Shown here in pieces: positions 44,622 through 53,713 of a stretch of 64,000 bases of DNA; positions within the stretch are counted from its first letter, which is position 1, and each line of letters begins with the position of its first letter. The position numbers and the translations under genes are program-made. The DNA is from CAYQVW01 sp964421245 (GTDB lineage Bacteria > Margulisbacteria > WOR-1 > XYC2-FULL-46-14), in assembly GCA_964421245.1 (NCBI GenBank), contig CAYQVW010000004.1:33403-97402 (forward strand). Direction: 5' to 3'. The notes under the pieces are model-generated. The model did no database searches. It saw only the letters and a list, made by a program, of their open reading frames with translations, and had not been told where the DNA came from.

Positions 44622-45899
44622 CTAAATTTTAATAATTTGTTTTCTTTTAGGTCCTACCGAAACCATCGAAATCTTACATTCTGCAAGCTCAGCAAGTTTA
44701 TCAAGATAATTCTTACAGTTTTGAGGAAGTTCATCATAAGAGGAGGCTTTTGTTATATCTTCTTTCCAACCAGGCATCTCTTCATAAACCGGGGTACATT
44801 TTGCTAAGCGATATATATCTGTTGGAAAATCATAAATCTTCTTTCCATTGTATTCATAGGCAGTACAAATCTTAATCTTATCAAGCCCAGATAAAACATC
44901 AATCTTAGTTACTGCCAAATCAGTTAAACCATTAATTTTTGAAGCATGCTTCATAACAACACCATCAAACCATCCGCAACGACGTGGTCGGCCAGTTGTT
45001 GCTCCATACTCCCCACCCTTTTCTCTTAAATTTTCTTGCATTTGTCCTTCTATTTCTGTTGGGAAAGGACCACCACCAACACGAGTTACATAAGCTTTTA
45101 CAACTCCGATAATTTTATCGATTGCATTTGGTGGAACTCCAGCACCAGTACATGATCCACCAGATATTGGGTTTGACGATGTTACATATGGAAAGGTCCC
45201 ATGGTCAACATCAAGCATGGTCCCCTGCGCCCCTTCCATCAATATGCTCTTTTTCTCTTTTATCGCTTTATGAATAACAGAAGTTGATTCTTCTACAACG
45301 TATTTTTTAATCTCGTGACCATAACTTAAATATTCGGCAACTAACTTATCTAGGTCGTATGAAACGGACATTCCATAAAACTTATTTAGCATAAATTCTT
45401 TTTCTTCAAGATTCCAGGCAAGTTTTGATCGCAAAAGCTTTTCATTATAAAGATCGCCGATTCTAATTCCGCGGCGATTATATTTGTCTACATAACATGG
45501 TCCAATTCCTCGAGAGGTTGTACCAATACGTCCAGCCTCTTTTTTCTTCTCTTGAGCAGTATCTAAATCACGATGGTATTTTAAAATAATATGAGCTTGA
45601 GAAGAGATTCTTAAGTTGTCTGGCGCAATCCCTTTATTTTTTAGGGTTTCAAGCTCTGTTAATAGAACTGCAAGATCAATTACAACTCCGTTTCCAATTA
45701 CACAAAGAACATTTTTATAAAAAACTCCGGAAGGAATAAGATGTAGCTTAAAAGTTTTGTCCCCAATTACTACAGTATGCCCGGCATTGTTCCCGCCTTG
45801 GTAGCGGACAACCATATCCATATCAACTGAGAGAAGGTCGGTAATCTTACCCTTACCTTCGTCTCCCCATTGTGTTCCAACTATTATATTTACAGTCAT
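44622..45899 (-). CDS. purA: Adenylosuccinate synthetase
   Basis: PurA converts IMP to adenylosuccinate. I start at the ATG at 45899 (MTVNIIVGTQWGDEGKGKIT), the conserved N-terminus; 34 codons further upstream are not part of the family. Further motifs: YQGGNNAGHTVV, GIGPCYVDKYNRRGIRIGDL, EGAQGTMLDVDHGTFPYVTS and GRPRRCGWFD. 425 residues, normal length. Divergent from the esterase-like gene. Confidence 0.97.
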   Translation of the reverse strand: MTVNIIVGTQWGDEGKGKITDLLSVDMDMVVRYQGGNNAGHTVVIGDKTFKLHLIPSGVFYKNVLCVIGNGVVIDLAVLLTELETLKNKGIAPDNLRISSQAHIILKYHRDLDTAQEKKKEAGRIGTTSRGIGPCYVDKYNRRGIRIGDLYNEKLLRSKLAWNLEEKEFMLNKFYGMSVSYDLDKLVAEYLSYGHEIKKYVVEESTSVIHKAIKEKKSILMEGAQGTMLDVDHGTFPYVTSSNPISGGSCTGAGVPPNAIDKIIGVVKAYVTRVGGGPFPTEIEGQMQENLREKGGEYGATTGRPRRCGWFDGVVMKHASKINGLTDLAVTKIDVLSGLDKIKICTAYEYNGKKIYDFPTDIYRLAKCTPVYEEMPGWKEDITKASSYDELPQNCKNYLDKLAELAECKISMVSVGPKRKQIIKI

Positions 45900-45937
45900 A
45901 AAATTACTCTTTAAGTTTACCATGTTATAATTATGAT

Positions 45938-47356
45938 GTGAAGATCTCAATTTTAATTCTATTTTTATTCTCAACTTTCGCCAATGTTTCTCATGCCACA
46001 AACGAAGCTTTGAGTATTTGGAAACTTCCCCAAAATATAGAAGCTAAGATTATAAAAAGTTATAGCCAGGGCAATATTGCAATCCAGGAAATACAATATA
46101 CAAGCGGTGAATATCAAAAGAAACCGGTCAAAATATTTGGTTATTACTGTTATCCAAAGAACAAGAAAAATCTACCTGCTGTCGCGATTATTCATGGCGG
46201 AGGAGGTTATGCCCTTTTATCTCGCAGTGTAAAGTTTGCAAAAAAAGGTTATGCCGCTTTATCAATCGATCTTCCCGGAAAAGGGGAATTGAGATGGAAC
46301 AAATCCCGCTCAACCGGACCAAACATGGATGTTCCAACCTTGCTGCGGGTATCCCCAGATGTAAGTTATAACTATCTCTATCACGCAGTTCCTGCAGCAC
46401 AATCTGCAATTACCTTTTTAGAACAACAACCGGTTGTTAATAAAAACAAAATCGCAATGCTTGGATTATCTTGGGGCGGAGTAATAACTTTAATCACGAA
46501 CGGAATTGATAAAAGATTAGCGTCAGCAATTCCGGTTTTTGGATCGGGTTATTTAGATCAAGGATCAACTTGGCAAGCACGGTTTGATGAGTGGATGTCA
46601 CCGGCCAATAAAAAGGTTTATAACGAATTTATTGATGCAAAAAATTATCTTAAGACACAACATGCCCCCACTCTTTATATGACCGGATCAAACGATCACT
46701 GTTATTACATCCCAAACTTTATAAAAAGTTTCCGCAATATGCCAACAGAAAAAACAAAATTAGCAATCTACCCCAATGGAAGACATAGAGTAAGTCAGGT
46801 AATGCAAGATAATATTTTTCTCTGGCTACACTCAACTTTAAAAAACAAAGGCCGCTATCCTGATATAAAAAAAGGCAATTTAGCTTATAAAGGAAACTAC
46901 CTACTTCTACCTGTTTCATTTAAGGGGCCCTATGCTGCTAAAAAAGTTAGTTTATACTATTCAAGATCTGGTGTTGCCGCATGGACTATAAAAAAATGGA
47001 AAGAGATTAAGGCACATAAATACAATGGAAAACATTATATAAAAATACCAAAGAAGCTGATTAAGCCAGAAATCATTTTTTATCTTGGTGCAAAAGATAC
47101 CAGAGGGGCCTTTGTCACCACTCCAATTTGTGCTCTAATGCAACTTAGGCTAAGTGATGGAAGAACCTTTTTTGAAATTACTACACCAATTGAAGAAATC
47201 AATTACCATCGTATTTCTCCAAAAACCTGGGAAAAGATTTTCTATACAAAACCAGATATTCCAGGAGATTCTTTTTGGTTGGCTAATGTTGAGCGTGTCG
47301 GCGCAAAGGTTACAATTAAAAAAGATTATTACTATATTAAATTGCCGAAAAATTGA
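45938..47356 (+). CDS. Secreted alpha/beta hydrolase (acetyl xylan esterase-like)
   Basis: This 472-residue protein starts at a GTG exactly 6 nt after TATAAT (45926-45931) and has a signal peptide (MKISILILFLFSTFANVSHA). The hydrolase domain shows AIIHGGGGYALLSRSVKFAK (oxyanion HGGG), the nucleophile elbow LGLSWGGVITL, the Asp in YMTGSNDHCY and the His in PNGRHRVSQ. It resembles AXE1/dienelactone-hydrolase-like esterases and PhoPQ-regulated proteins. The C-terminal 150 residues form a beta-rich extra domain (SLYYSRSGVAAWTIKKWKEI). Substrate unknown. Confidence 0.85.
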   Translation: MKISILILFLFSTFANVSHATNEALSIWKLPQNIEAKIIKSYSQGNIAIQEIQYTSGEYQKKPVKIFGYYCYPKNKKNLPAVAIIHGGGGYALLSRSVKFAKKGYAALSIDLPGKGELRWNKSRSTGPNMDVPTLLRVSPDVSYNYLYHAVPAAQSAITFLEQQPVVNKNKIAMLGLSWGGVITLITNGIDKRLASAIPVFGSGYLDQGSTWQARFDEWMSPANKKVYNEFIDAKNYLKTQHAPTLYMTGSNDHCYYIPNFIKSFRNMPTEKTKLAIYPNGRHRVSQVMQDNIFLWLHSTLKNKGRYPDIKKGNLAYKGNYLLLPVSFKGPYAAKKVSLYYSRSGVAAWTIKKWKEIKAHKYNGKHYIKIPKKLIKPEIIFYLGAKDTRGAFVTTPICALMQLRLSDGRTFFEITTPIEEINYHRISPKTWEKIFYTKPDIPGDSFWLANVERVGAKVTIKKDYYYIKLPKN

Positions 47357-47358
47357 CT

Positions 47359-48262
47359 CTACTGCGAAACATAAACATAGGCCGACCCCGCATCAGATTT
47401 ACTACCTGGATCCGAACCCGCTGCTCCGACAATAAAATCAGCATATCCATCTCCATTCAGATCCCCCGCTCCAGAAACTGATGTTCCAAGGTTGTCATTT
47501 GCGGCTTCCCCATCTTTTTGATATAAAAGAGTGCCGTCCGCTCCTGAATATATATAAGCAGACCCTGCATTAGATTTACTACTTGGAGCAGTCGATGCCC
47601 CAACGATAAAATCAGCATATCCATCCCCATTCAGATCGCCTGCTCCTGAAACTGATATTCCAAACATGTTCCCAACAGCTGCTCCGTCTTTTTGATATAG
47701 AAGACTACCATCTGCTCCTGAATAGACATAAGCTGAACCTGCATTAGCTTTACTACTTGGGTCTGCAACCGCTGCTCCAATAATAAAGTCAGCATATCCA
47801 TCCCCATTCAGATCCCCCGCTCCTGAAACTGATGTTCCAAACATGTTCCCAACAGCTGCTCCGTCTTTTTGATATAGAAGACTACCATCNNNNNNNNNNN
47901 NNNNNNNNNNNNNNNNNNNNNNNNNNNNNNNNNNNNNNNNNNNNNNNNNNNNNNNNNNNNNNNNNNNNNNNNNNNNNNNNNNNNNNNNNTGCTCCTGAAT
48001 AGACATAGGCTGACCCTGCATAAGCCTTACCACTTGGATCGGCATAAGGAGCCCCAATAATAAAATCAGCATATCCGTCTCCATTTACATACCCTGCTCC
48101 TGAGACTGGGTAACCAAGACGGTCACCAGCAGTAGCTCCATCCTTTTGATATAAAAGAGAAGGAGAATAGGGATCTAGTGTTCTAACTACTTTGCCACAA
48201 CCCACAGACAATAATCCAATCAGCAATAACATAAATAAGAGAAAAAAGGAAAACTTTTTCAC
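47359..48262 (-). CDS. FG-GAP (integrin-like) repeat lipoprotein, interrupted by an assembly gap
   Basis: GTG start at 48262 with AGGAG upstream; the signal ends in the lipobox LLSVGCGKV. Repeats of about 58 residues with DLNGDGYADFIVGA (Ca2+-binding FG-GAP loop) follow: one before and three after the N block. The block is 100 N (47890-47989), a placeholder of unknown true length, and the repeats on either side are in different frames across it. The gene is presumably continuous in the genome, with an unknown number of near-identical repeats missing. C-terminus SAYVYVSQ. Confidence 0.85.
47890..47989. other. Assembly gap (100 N)
   Basis: Exactly 100 N, the conventional placeholder for an unsized scaffold gap. 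It falls between nearly identical FG-GAP repeats (GGAGCAGATGG-type sequence on both sides), which explains why assembly failed. Confidence 0.98.
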
Positions 48263-48275
48263 AATAAAACTCCTA

Positions 48276-50069
48276 TTAAATTGTCTTAATATGAATCTCT
48301 TTTAATTGCTTTGAGTCTACTACATCTGGAGCTCCAGTTAAAGGACAAAGTGCGGATTGGGTTTTGGGGAAAGCGATAACATCGCGGATAGAATTCATAC
48401 CAGCCAACATCATAACAAGACGATCAAGACCTAACGCTATTCCACCATGCGGTGGAGCACCATATTCTAGAGCATCTAATAAGAAACCAAATCGCCGCTT
48501 GGCTTCTTCTTCTGAAAAACCTAGGAGTTTGAAAATCTTGCGTTGAGTATCCATTCTATGAATACGAATCGATCCCCCACCCATCTCTACTCCATTTAAT
48601 ACAAAATCATAGGCCTGAGCCTTGATTGATCGAGGATCTTTTGCAAAACGCTCTTCAATATCGTCCCAGCTACCATGTGGAGCGGTAAAAGGATGATGAC
48701 GAGAAACATAACGTTTTTCTGTCTCTGAATATTCAAAAAGAGGAAAATCGGTTACCCATAGAAAGTGGAATTCATCTTTTTTAATTAAATTTAATTTTTT
48801 ACCGAGCTCAAGGCGAACTGCAGCTAAAACCTGATTTGCCACATCAAATTTATCTGCAGCAAAAAAGATCACATCTCCGGTCTCAGCCTTAACTGCCTTT
48901 AATATCTCATTTATTTCCTCTTCTTTGAAAAACTTGGCTATCGGAGACTTGACCCCCCTGCTTTCAACCGCCATCCAGGCTAAACCTTTAGCTCCAAGTG
49001 ACTTTGCCAAAGCTTCGAGTTTGTCTAAATCCGTGCGAGAAAACTTCGAAGCCCCTTTTGCATTGATTGCTTTTACTATACCGCCTTTTTCAACAACAGT
49101 ACGAAAGACTTTGAACTCAACATTCTTAACCGTATCTGAAATATCTACTAATTCTAAATCAAAACGGGTATCGGGCTTATCGCATCCATAACGTGACATT
49201 GCCTCCTCCCAGCATAAACGCTTAAAGGGAAGAGAAATCTTTGGAATATGTTTGCCACGATATTGATCAACATCTTTTGATAATTGATCTAGAGAGGTTT
49301 TCATTAAACTTTCTATCATATTGTAAATATCTTGTTCGGTAACAAAAGACATCTCGATATCGAGCTGGGTAAATTCTGGTTGACGATCGGCACGTAAATC
49401 TTCGTCACGGAAGCAGCGAACTACCTGATAATATTTTTCCATCCCAGAGACCATTAGCAATTGTTTAAACAATTGTGGAGATTGTGGAAGTGCGTAAAAT
49501 TTACCCTTGTTAACTCGAGATGGAACGAGAAAGTCACGTGCTCCTTCTGGAGTAGATTTTGTTAAGAATGGTGTTTCAATCTCAAGAAAATCCTCTTTAT
49601 CCATATAATCTGCCATCGCTTTGATGATTTTGTGACGGAAGATTAAATTTTCTCGCATTTTATCTTTGCGAAGGTCAATATAGCGATATTTTAGGCGAAC
49701 ATTTTCATCTGGCTCGGTACCTGTCCCCGCAACTTCAATTGGTGGGGTCTTTGAGGTATTTAATATTTCAAGAGAATCAACAATAACCTCAATTTCACCG
49801 GTTGGTATCTTCTTATTTGCAGCCTCTTTGCTTCTTTCAGCAACCTTGCCAGAAACAGAAATGACAAATTCGGATCTAATTCCTTCTGCGATTTTATGTA
49901 GTTCTTTTTTGTCGGCATTAATAACAACCTGGATAATTCCAGATCTATCTCTAAGGTCAATAAAGATTAATCCGCCATGATCGCGTCTACGATGAACCCA
50001 ACCGACTAGGGAAACATTATTATTAACATGAGATTTACGAAGTTCGCCATTCTTGTGTGTGCGTTGCAT
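48276..50069 (-). CDS. aspS: Aspartyl-tRNA synthetase
   Basis: The 597-residue class II synthetase is full length: OB fold (VSLVGWVHRRRDHGGLIFID), motif 1 region, motif 2 FRDEDLRADRQPEFTQLDIE (YQVVRCFRDE), GAD insertion, and motif 3 GIALGLDRLVMMLAG. It is of the bacterial type with GAD domain. TATAAT (50076-50081) ends 6 nt before the ATG without a Shine-Dalgarno, so the mRNA is predicted leaderless; this promoter overlaps the end of the GNAT-like gene. Confidence 0.97.
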   Translation of the reverse strand: MQRTHKNGELRKSHVNNNVSLVGWVHRRRDHGGLIFIDLRDRSGIIQVVINADKKELHKIAEGIRSEFVISVSGKVAERSKEAANKKIPTGEIEVIVDSLEILNTSKTPPIEVAGTGTEPDENVRLKYRYIDLRKDKMRENLIFRHKIIKAMADYMDKEDFLEIETPFLTKSTPEGARDFLVPSRVNKGKFYALPQSPQLFKQLLMVSGMEKYYQVVRCFRDEDLRADRQPEFTQLDIEMSFVTEQDIYNMIESLMKTSLDQLSKDVDQYRGKHIPKISLPFKRLCWEEAMSRYGCDKPDTRFDLELVDISDTVKNVEFKVFRTVVEKGGIVKAINAKGASKFSRTDLDKLEALAKSLGAKGLAWMAVESRGVKSPIAKFFKEEEINEILKAVKAETGDVIFFAADKFDVANQVLAAVRLELGKKLNLIKKDEFHFLWVTDFPLFEYSETEKRYVSRHHPFTAPHGSWDDIEERFAKDPRSIKAQAYDFVLNGVEMGGGSIRIHRMDTQRKIFKLLGFSEEEAKRRFGFLLDALEYGAPPHGGIALGLDRLVMMLAGMNSIRDVIAFPKTQSALCPLTGAPDVVDSKQLKEIHIKTI

Positions 50070-50076
50070 GGTTTAA

Positions 50077-51012
50077 TTATAGCAGAGGAGAGTCTGGATC
50101 CAAAACATATATAACGCCCATCCTCATTCCCAAGGAAAACTTATCAACTTGGGCGTGTGGACGGACTAAATCAGAAACCCAAATTGCTCCATTATTAATG
50201 TGGAAACCGAGGACAGAATCTCGTCGAACCTCTGGAAAACGTTCAGGACAAGCAGGATGAGGCATATTAACATAATCTGCCCAGCTAAAAAGGTATCCAG
50301 GATACATCTCCAAACCAACCCCATGACGATCAAAATAAAATTGAAGACCAGATTGTGGATTTTTAATTACTGCATGACATGTTTCTAACTTTGGCTCATA
50401 TACAACTTCATGCCCAGAACAATAATTCTGTTCCATAAAAGCTTTGATATCATAGGGCCTAGTAAAAGCGACGACCAAAGGAACATCTTGGTCTTTTGCC
50501 ATAATACCAACTGCCCTAACAATGGCCTGCCCCAAACTTCTCAGCTGACCATCAACCATAACTCTTGATTTGCTTTCTGGTTCCTTCAAACAATCAGAAA
50601 CAACCACCCAAGGACAACTCCAAACATTTGCTCCATCTACCATTGTCTCTGAATAGGTATCATTGGTAGTTAACTTCGCATGAGTCTCTGGAAAATTGAC
50701 AAGAGAATCCAACATAAGTTTTACAATATTAATCATTGTAACTGGATTTGAAAAATCACCATCTAAGAATCCTAAAAGAACGCTAGTTGGATCAGCTTCC
50801 AGTCTGGCCTCAATCAGCTCGGGCGTAACTTGTATTATCCTATTACCATCCTTGATGGGGTTATTATACAATCTTGCAATTGTTGGAGGTTCAACATTCG
50901 GAACATCACCAGCAGGGCGAACGCAATAATTTCTATAGCCTCCTCCAGCAGTTGTTAATCGTGCTCCTCCTTTTGACAACAATGCCGTATCTAAAACTGT
51001 TTGTTGCATCAT
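50077..51012 (-). CDS. GNAT acetyltransferase-like protein of the sigma-28-like regulon
   Basis: The 311-residue protein resembles long GNAT N-acetyltransferases. RSLGQAIVRAVGIMAKDQDV (RxxGxA acetyl-CoA loop, about residues 177-196) is followed by the strand PLVVAFTRPYD and a late GFHINNGAIW, like the F-H-x-x-x-GA found in related GNATs. Acceptor unknown. Transcribed from the sigma-28-like site at 51022-51049; the second Met is an alternative start 3 nt on. The 3' end carries the aspS promoter. Confidence 0.65.
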   Translation of the reverse strand: MMQQTVLDTALLSKGGARLTTAGGGYRNYCVRPAGDVPNVEPPTIARLYNNPIKDGNRIIQVTPELIEARLEADPTSVLLGFLDGDFSNPVTMINIVKLMLDSLVNFPETHAKLTTNDTYSETMVDGANVWSCPWVVVSDCLKEPESKSRVMVDGQLRSLGQAIVRAVGIMAKDQDVPLVVAFTRPYDIKAFMEQNYCSGHEVVYEPKLETCHAVIKNPQSGLQFYFDRHGVGLEMYPGYLFSWADYVNMPHPACPERFPEVRRDSVLGFHINNGAIWVSDLVRPHAQVDKFSLGMRMGVIYVLDPDSPLL

Positions 51013-51021
51013 ATTACTTTT

Positions 51022-51049
51022 GTTTCGCTTAATACTTATAAAAATTTCA
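51022..51049 (-). promoter_or_regulatory. Sigma-28-like promoter, site 5
   Basis: Minus strand: TGAAATTT (51049-51042), 14 nt, CGAAAC (51027-51022). The ATG at 51012 is 9 nt beyond. Confidence 0.7.
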
Positions 51050-51979
51050 CGCGATTTTAATAAAGTCTACAAGCGCCCCATATGATTTACATGCAGTTAT
51101 TCTATTTCTTAATTCAACCGAATTAGGTAATGCCTTTAAATACCAAATAGTAATTTTTTTCATGAATCCTATCTTGGCTTTTTCTCGAACCTCTTTATAT
51201 TTTTCCACATACGATAGGTGTTTCAGTAAAACTTCTTTTCTCTCAACAAAATCTGGAGTTCTTCCAGAAAAGAACCAGGGATTGCCCTGTGCCCCACGAG
51301 CAACTAAAACACCATCGCAATGAGTCCGATCAAACATCTTTTGAGCGAGTTCAGGAGATAAAACATCTCCAGATCCAAAAACCGGAATAGCAACCGAGGC
51401 CTTCGCTTGTCTTATTGCTTCGTAATTCACTACTCCAGAATAACCTTGCTTCATCGTCCTTCCATGAATAAATAAAGTTGAAGCCCCTGCTCTCTCGCAA
51501 TCTTTCACAATCGATAAAAATTCTTTCTCATCATAGCTGCTATAGCCAATACGAAGCTTTACTGTAATTGGAAGAGAAAGGCTTGAGGAGAGTTTTTTAA
51601 TTATTTTATAAAGAGGTTTTGGCTTGTGTACTAAATGGGCACCACATTTTTTGCGCAAAACTTTTTTAGCAGGACAAGCAGCATTAATGTCTAAAAAAAG
51701 CGGATTGGTTAAAGAAATTAACCGTTTGGCGGCCTCAAGAAGTTGATCAGGCTCTGATCCAAGTAATTGGGCCGCAATTGGTCGGTCTTCCGGAACTGTT
51801 TTTACGATGTCCGGTTTAACTTTTCGATTAAAGACAATAGAATTAGCATCAAGCATTTCAAAAAAACAAAATTTTGCTCCATGCTCGCGAGCTACTAAAC
51901 GAAAAGACAAATCAGAACACCCAGCTAGGGGCGCTAAGAATATATTGGTATCTACATCAAGGGAGCCAATTCTAACCAA
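51047..51979 (-). CDS. dus: tRNA-dihydrouridine synthase
   Basis: The 310-residue flavoprotein reduces uridines in tRNA. LAPLAGCSDLSFRLVAREHG at the N-terminus, DINAACPAKKVLRKKCGAHL (catalytic Cys; the usual NxGCP reads NAACP here), VKLRIGYSS, FIHGRTMKQGYSG and IPVFGSGDVLSPE. The start is a TTG at 51979, 3 nt after the stop of a 52-residue gene, so the two are coupled. Which Dus subfamily it belongs to cannot be told here. Confidence 0.92.
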   Translation of the reverse strand: MVRIGSLDVDTNIFLAPLAGCSDLSFRLVAREHGAKFCFFEMLDANSIVFNRKVKPDIVKTVPEDRPIAAQLLGSEPDQLLEAAKRLISLTNPLFLDINAACPAKKVLRKKCGAHLVHKPKPLYKIIKKLSSSLSLPITVKLRIGYSSYDEKEFLSIVKDCERAGASTLFIHGRTMKQGYSGVVNYEAIRQAKASVAIPVFGSGDVLSPELAQKMFDRTHCDGVLVARGAQGNPWFFSGRTPDFVERKEVLLKHLSYVEKYKEVREKAKIGFMKKITIWYLKALPNSVELRNRITACKSYGALVDFIKIA

Positions 51980-51982
51980 GGC

Positions 51983-52141
51983 TTATTTTTCGTTTTCTGC
52001 TACAAACTTCTTGATATCTTCGATATGTTCAACAATCTTTCTAGCCTTTGTTAGGCCAAAAGAAAAAGGATACTTATCCTCATCCCCACCCTTTAAAACT
52101 AACATCGGTCTACCTTTAAATTCTGATCTTTCTGCTACCAT
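51983..52141 (-). CDS. Conserved-looking 52-residue protein upstream of dus
   Basis: A small gene found by reading the strand: MVAERSEFKGRPMLVLKGGD, then EDKYPFSFGLTKARKIVEHI and EDIKKFVAENEK. It has a strong AAGGAGG Shine-Dalgarno 7 nt before the ATG and ends 3 nt before the dus TTG. The composition (beta-hairpin start, KARKIVEHIEDIKKFV helix) suggests a small alpha/beta protein, similar in feel to short conserved proteins found beside translation genes. Function unknown. A CCTCGA/TCGAGG hairpin lies just upstream of its ribosome site. Confidence 0.75.
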   Translation of the reverse strand: MVAERSEFKGRPMLVLKGGDEDKYPFSFGLTKARKIVEHIEDIKKFVAENEK

Positions 52142-52156
52142 TTCGATTCCTCCTTG

Positions 52157-52174
52157 CCTCGAGTTATATCGAGG
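52157..52174. terminator. Short hairpin ahead of the small gene
   Basis: CCTCGA and TCGAGG enclose GTTATA. On the plus strand it is followed by GGCTTTTT, so it could be an old plus-strand terminator. On the minus strand it stands directly upstream of the AAGGAGG of the 52-residue gene. Confidence 0.4.
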
Positions 52175-52188
52175 GGCTTTTTAAAAGA

Positions 52189-52214
52189 AGGGTCCTGATT
52201 TTACTCAGGACCCT
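52189..52214. terminator. Rho-independent terminator after the RRM gene
   Basis: GGGTCCTGA (52190-52198) and TCAGGACCC (52205-52213) form a perfect 9-bp stem with a 6-nt loop. It is flanked by A/T-rich sequence on both sides (minus-strand tail TTCTTTT). It separates the RRM gene from the 52-residue gene and dus. Confidence 0.85.
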
Positions 52215-52235
52215 CTTTATTCAGACTACTAAATT

Positions 52236-52538
52236 CTAGAAGCGGTTAAAATTTCTTCTACCGCCACCGCCGCCGCTATCATTGCGTCGGTCAGTCTTTG
52301 GTTTAGCTTCGTTAACGGTAACTTCTCTACCGTCCCAGCTGTAACCATTCATAGCTTCAATTGCTTTAGAAGCTTCTTCGTCATTTGCCATATCTACAAA
52401 TCCGAATCCTCTGGATCTACCAGAAAATTTGTCATTGATGATTCTAGCTGATGTTACTTCACCGAATTCAGAAAACTTCGCCTGTAAATCCTCATCTTTA
52501 ACAGACCATGGAAGGTTTCCTACAAATAAACTTTTCAT
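52236..52538 (-). CDS. RRM RNA-binding protein
   Basis: A 100-residue glycine-rich RNA-binding protein: RNP2 SLFVGNLPWSV (residues 3-13), RNP1 GRSRGFGFVDM (about 41-51), and a Gly/Arg/Asn tail (DSGGGGGRRNFNRF). Such proteins are often cold-induced RNA chaperones. AAGGAGA precedes the ATG. Upstream lies a long leader of about 150 nt (52539-52690) without genes, as seen for cold-shock mRNAs; no specific structure was established there. Confidence 0.94.
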   Translation of the reverse strand: MKSLFVGNLPWSVKDEDLQAKFSEFGEVTSARIINDKFSGRSRGFGFVDMANDEEASKAIEAMNGYSWDGREVTVNEAKPKTDRRNDSGGGGGRRNFNRF

Positions 52539-52705
52539 AATATAATATTTCTCCTTGTAATTTCTCTGCGATTAATGGAAGTTGTGAAATCCCAAATGAA
52601 GAGGCTCACTCTTGAGGAACGTTGCAGATATTATTGTTCTCTTTATATTTACCATTAACTTTCGACCCTTAACATACTAATTATACCCTATTATTGCCAT
52701 TCTTG

Positions 52706-53650
52706 TCAAGAATCAAGAGCTCCTTCGCCCTTTATAAGCTTTTGTAAAGCATCAACAAAAGCCATTACTTGATCTCCCGATAGTGCTTCTATCGCCAATT
52801 TCGGAGTTCCCCTATCGGCTACGCCAGATTTTCTAATCCAGGCAGTTACAGCAGAAAGATCGTCCCCTTCTCCTGCAAACATTAAGCCCTTGATCAAAGG
52901 CCTAGTAACCGCAAAGTTCCTGATCAATTCCTCTGGAATAACATGTGCATGAATCGCCTGAGCAACTGAAGAGATTATATAGGCATCAAGTTCACTCGTG
53001 TGTAAACGAGGAACATATTCTTCTTTAATACCCCTCATAAGATTATTAATTCTCTGAGAAGGAAACAATAAACCAAATACTGAAAAGTCCTTAATAATAG
53101 AAGCCCTACCTGTAGCTACCAAATAATGTCTATATTCATGTAATATGACCAGATCTTGATAATTTTGATCTTCTTTTGCACTTTCTATATTAAAATGCAG
53201 AGCAATTACTCCATCAATCTTATCAACAAAACCGACTGCCCTTTTCCCCTCATAAAAATAGGGATTAGGTCTTTGATCTCCCAAAAGGATTTCTCCCCAA
53301 TGATCTACTTTTGCTGCAAATACACTTAACCTTGAAGATGCACGCTCTAGTAGAAGTTCTGAATCTAATCTTGCACCCTCCTCCTTAGTTAGTCCACCTC
53401 GCAATGGTCGGGCCATCTCAATTTTAAAATGTAATTCATCAGTTAATCCGATCGATTCAGCTGCAGCATTATATTCTCTCCGTCTTGCTAAGCTATTTAT
53501 TGGCATAGCAAGTGCGTTTACTAAAGACTGTGGAGCTTTCGTTCCAATCGCATGTTTCAGCCCTATTAATAACTGCACTTCATAAGGAAGACTAATAGCC
53601 CTTCTTTGTAGTGCCGTCCGTGCGGCTGCTGTTGCGTTTATTGCTATCAT
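52706..53650 (-). CDS. Putative zinc metallopeptidase-like protein of the sigma-28-like regulon
   Basis: The 314-residue protein has an HExxH motif in QDLVILHEYRHYLVATGR (about residues 168-173). Further acidic candidates follow (EEYVPRLHTSELDAY, about residue 213), compatible with a zincin third ligand. No signal peptide, so a cytoplasmic protease or a metal-binding protein. The N-terminus is Ala/Arg-rich and helical. I do not recognise the family. Its promoter is the sigma-28-like site at 53661-53688. Confidence 0.6.
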   Translation of the reverse strand: MIAINATAAARTALQRRAISLPYEVQLLIGLKHAIGTKAPQSLVNALAMPINSLARRREYNAAAESIGLTDELHFKIEMARPLRGGLTKEEGARLDSELLLERASSRLSVFAAKVDHWGEILLGDQRPNPYFYEGKRAVGFVDKIDGVIALHFNIESAKEDQNYQDLVILHEYRHYLVATGRASIIKDFSVFGLLFPSQRINNLMRGIKEEYVPRLHTSELDAYIISSVAQAIHAHVIPEELIRNFAVTRPLIKGLMFAGEGDDLSAVTAWIRKSGVADRGTPKLAIEALSGDQVMAFVDALQKLIKGEGALDS

Positions 53651-53660
53651 ATCTATATAT

Positions 53661-53688
53661 ATATCGTCAAATTCGGGTCAAAATTTCA
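53661..53688 (-). promoter_or_regulatory. Sigma-28-like promoter, site 6
   Basis: Minus strand: TGAAATTT (53688-53681), 14 nt, CGATAT (53666-53661). The ATG at 53650 is 10 nt beyond. The divergent small membrane protein has its own TATAAT at 53700-53705. Confidence 0.75.
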
Positions 53689-53713
53689 ATCAATTAAGGT
53701 ATAATATAGCACT

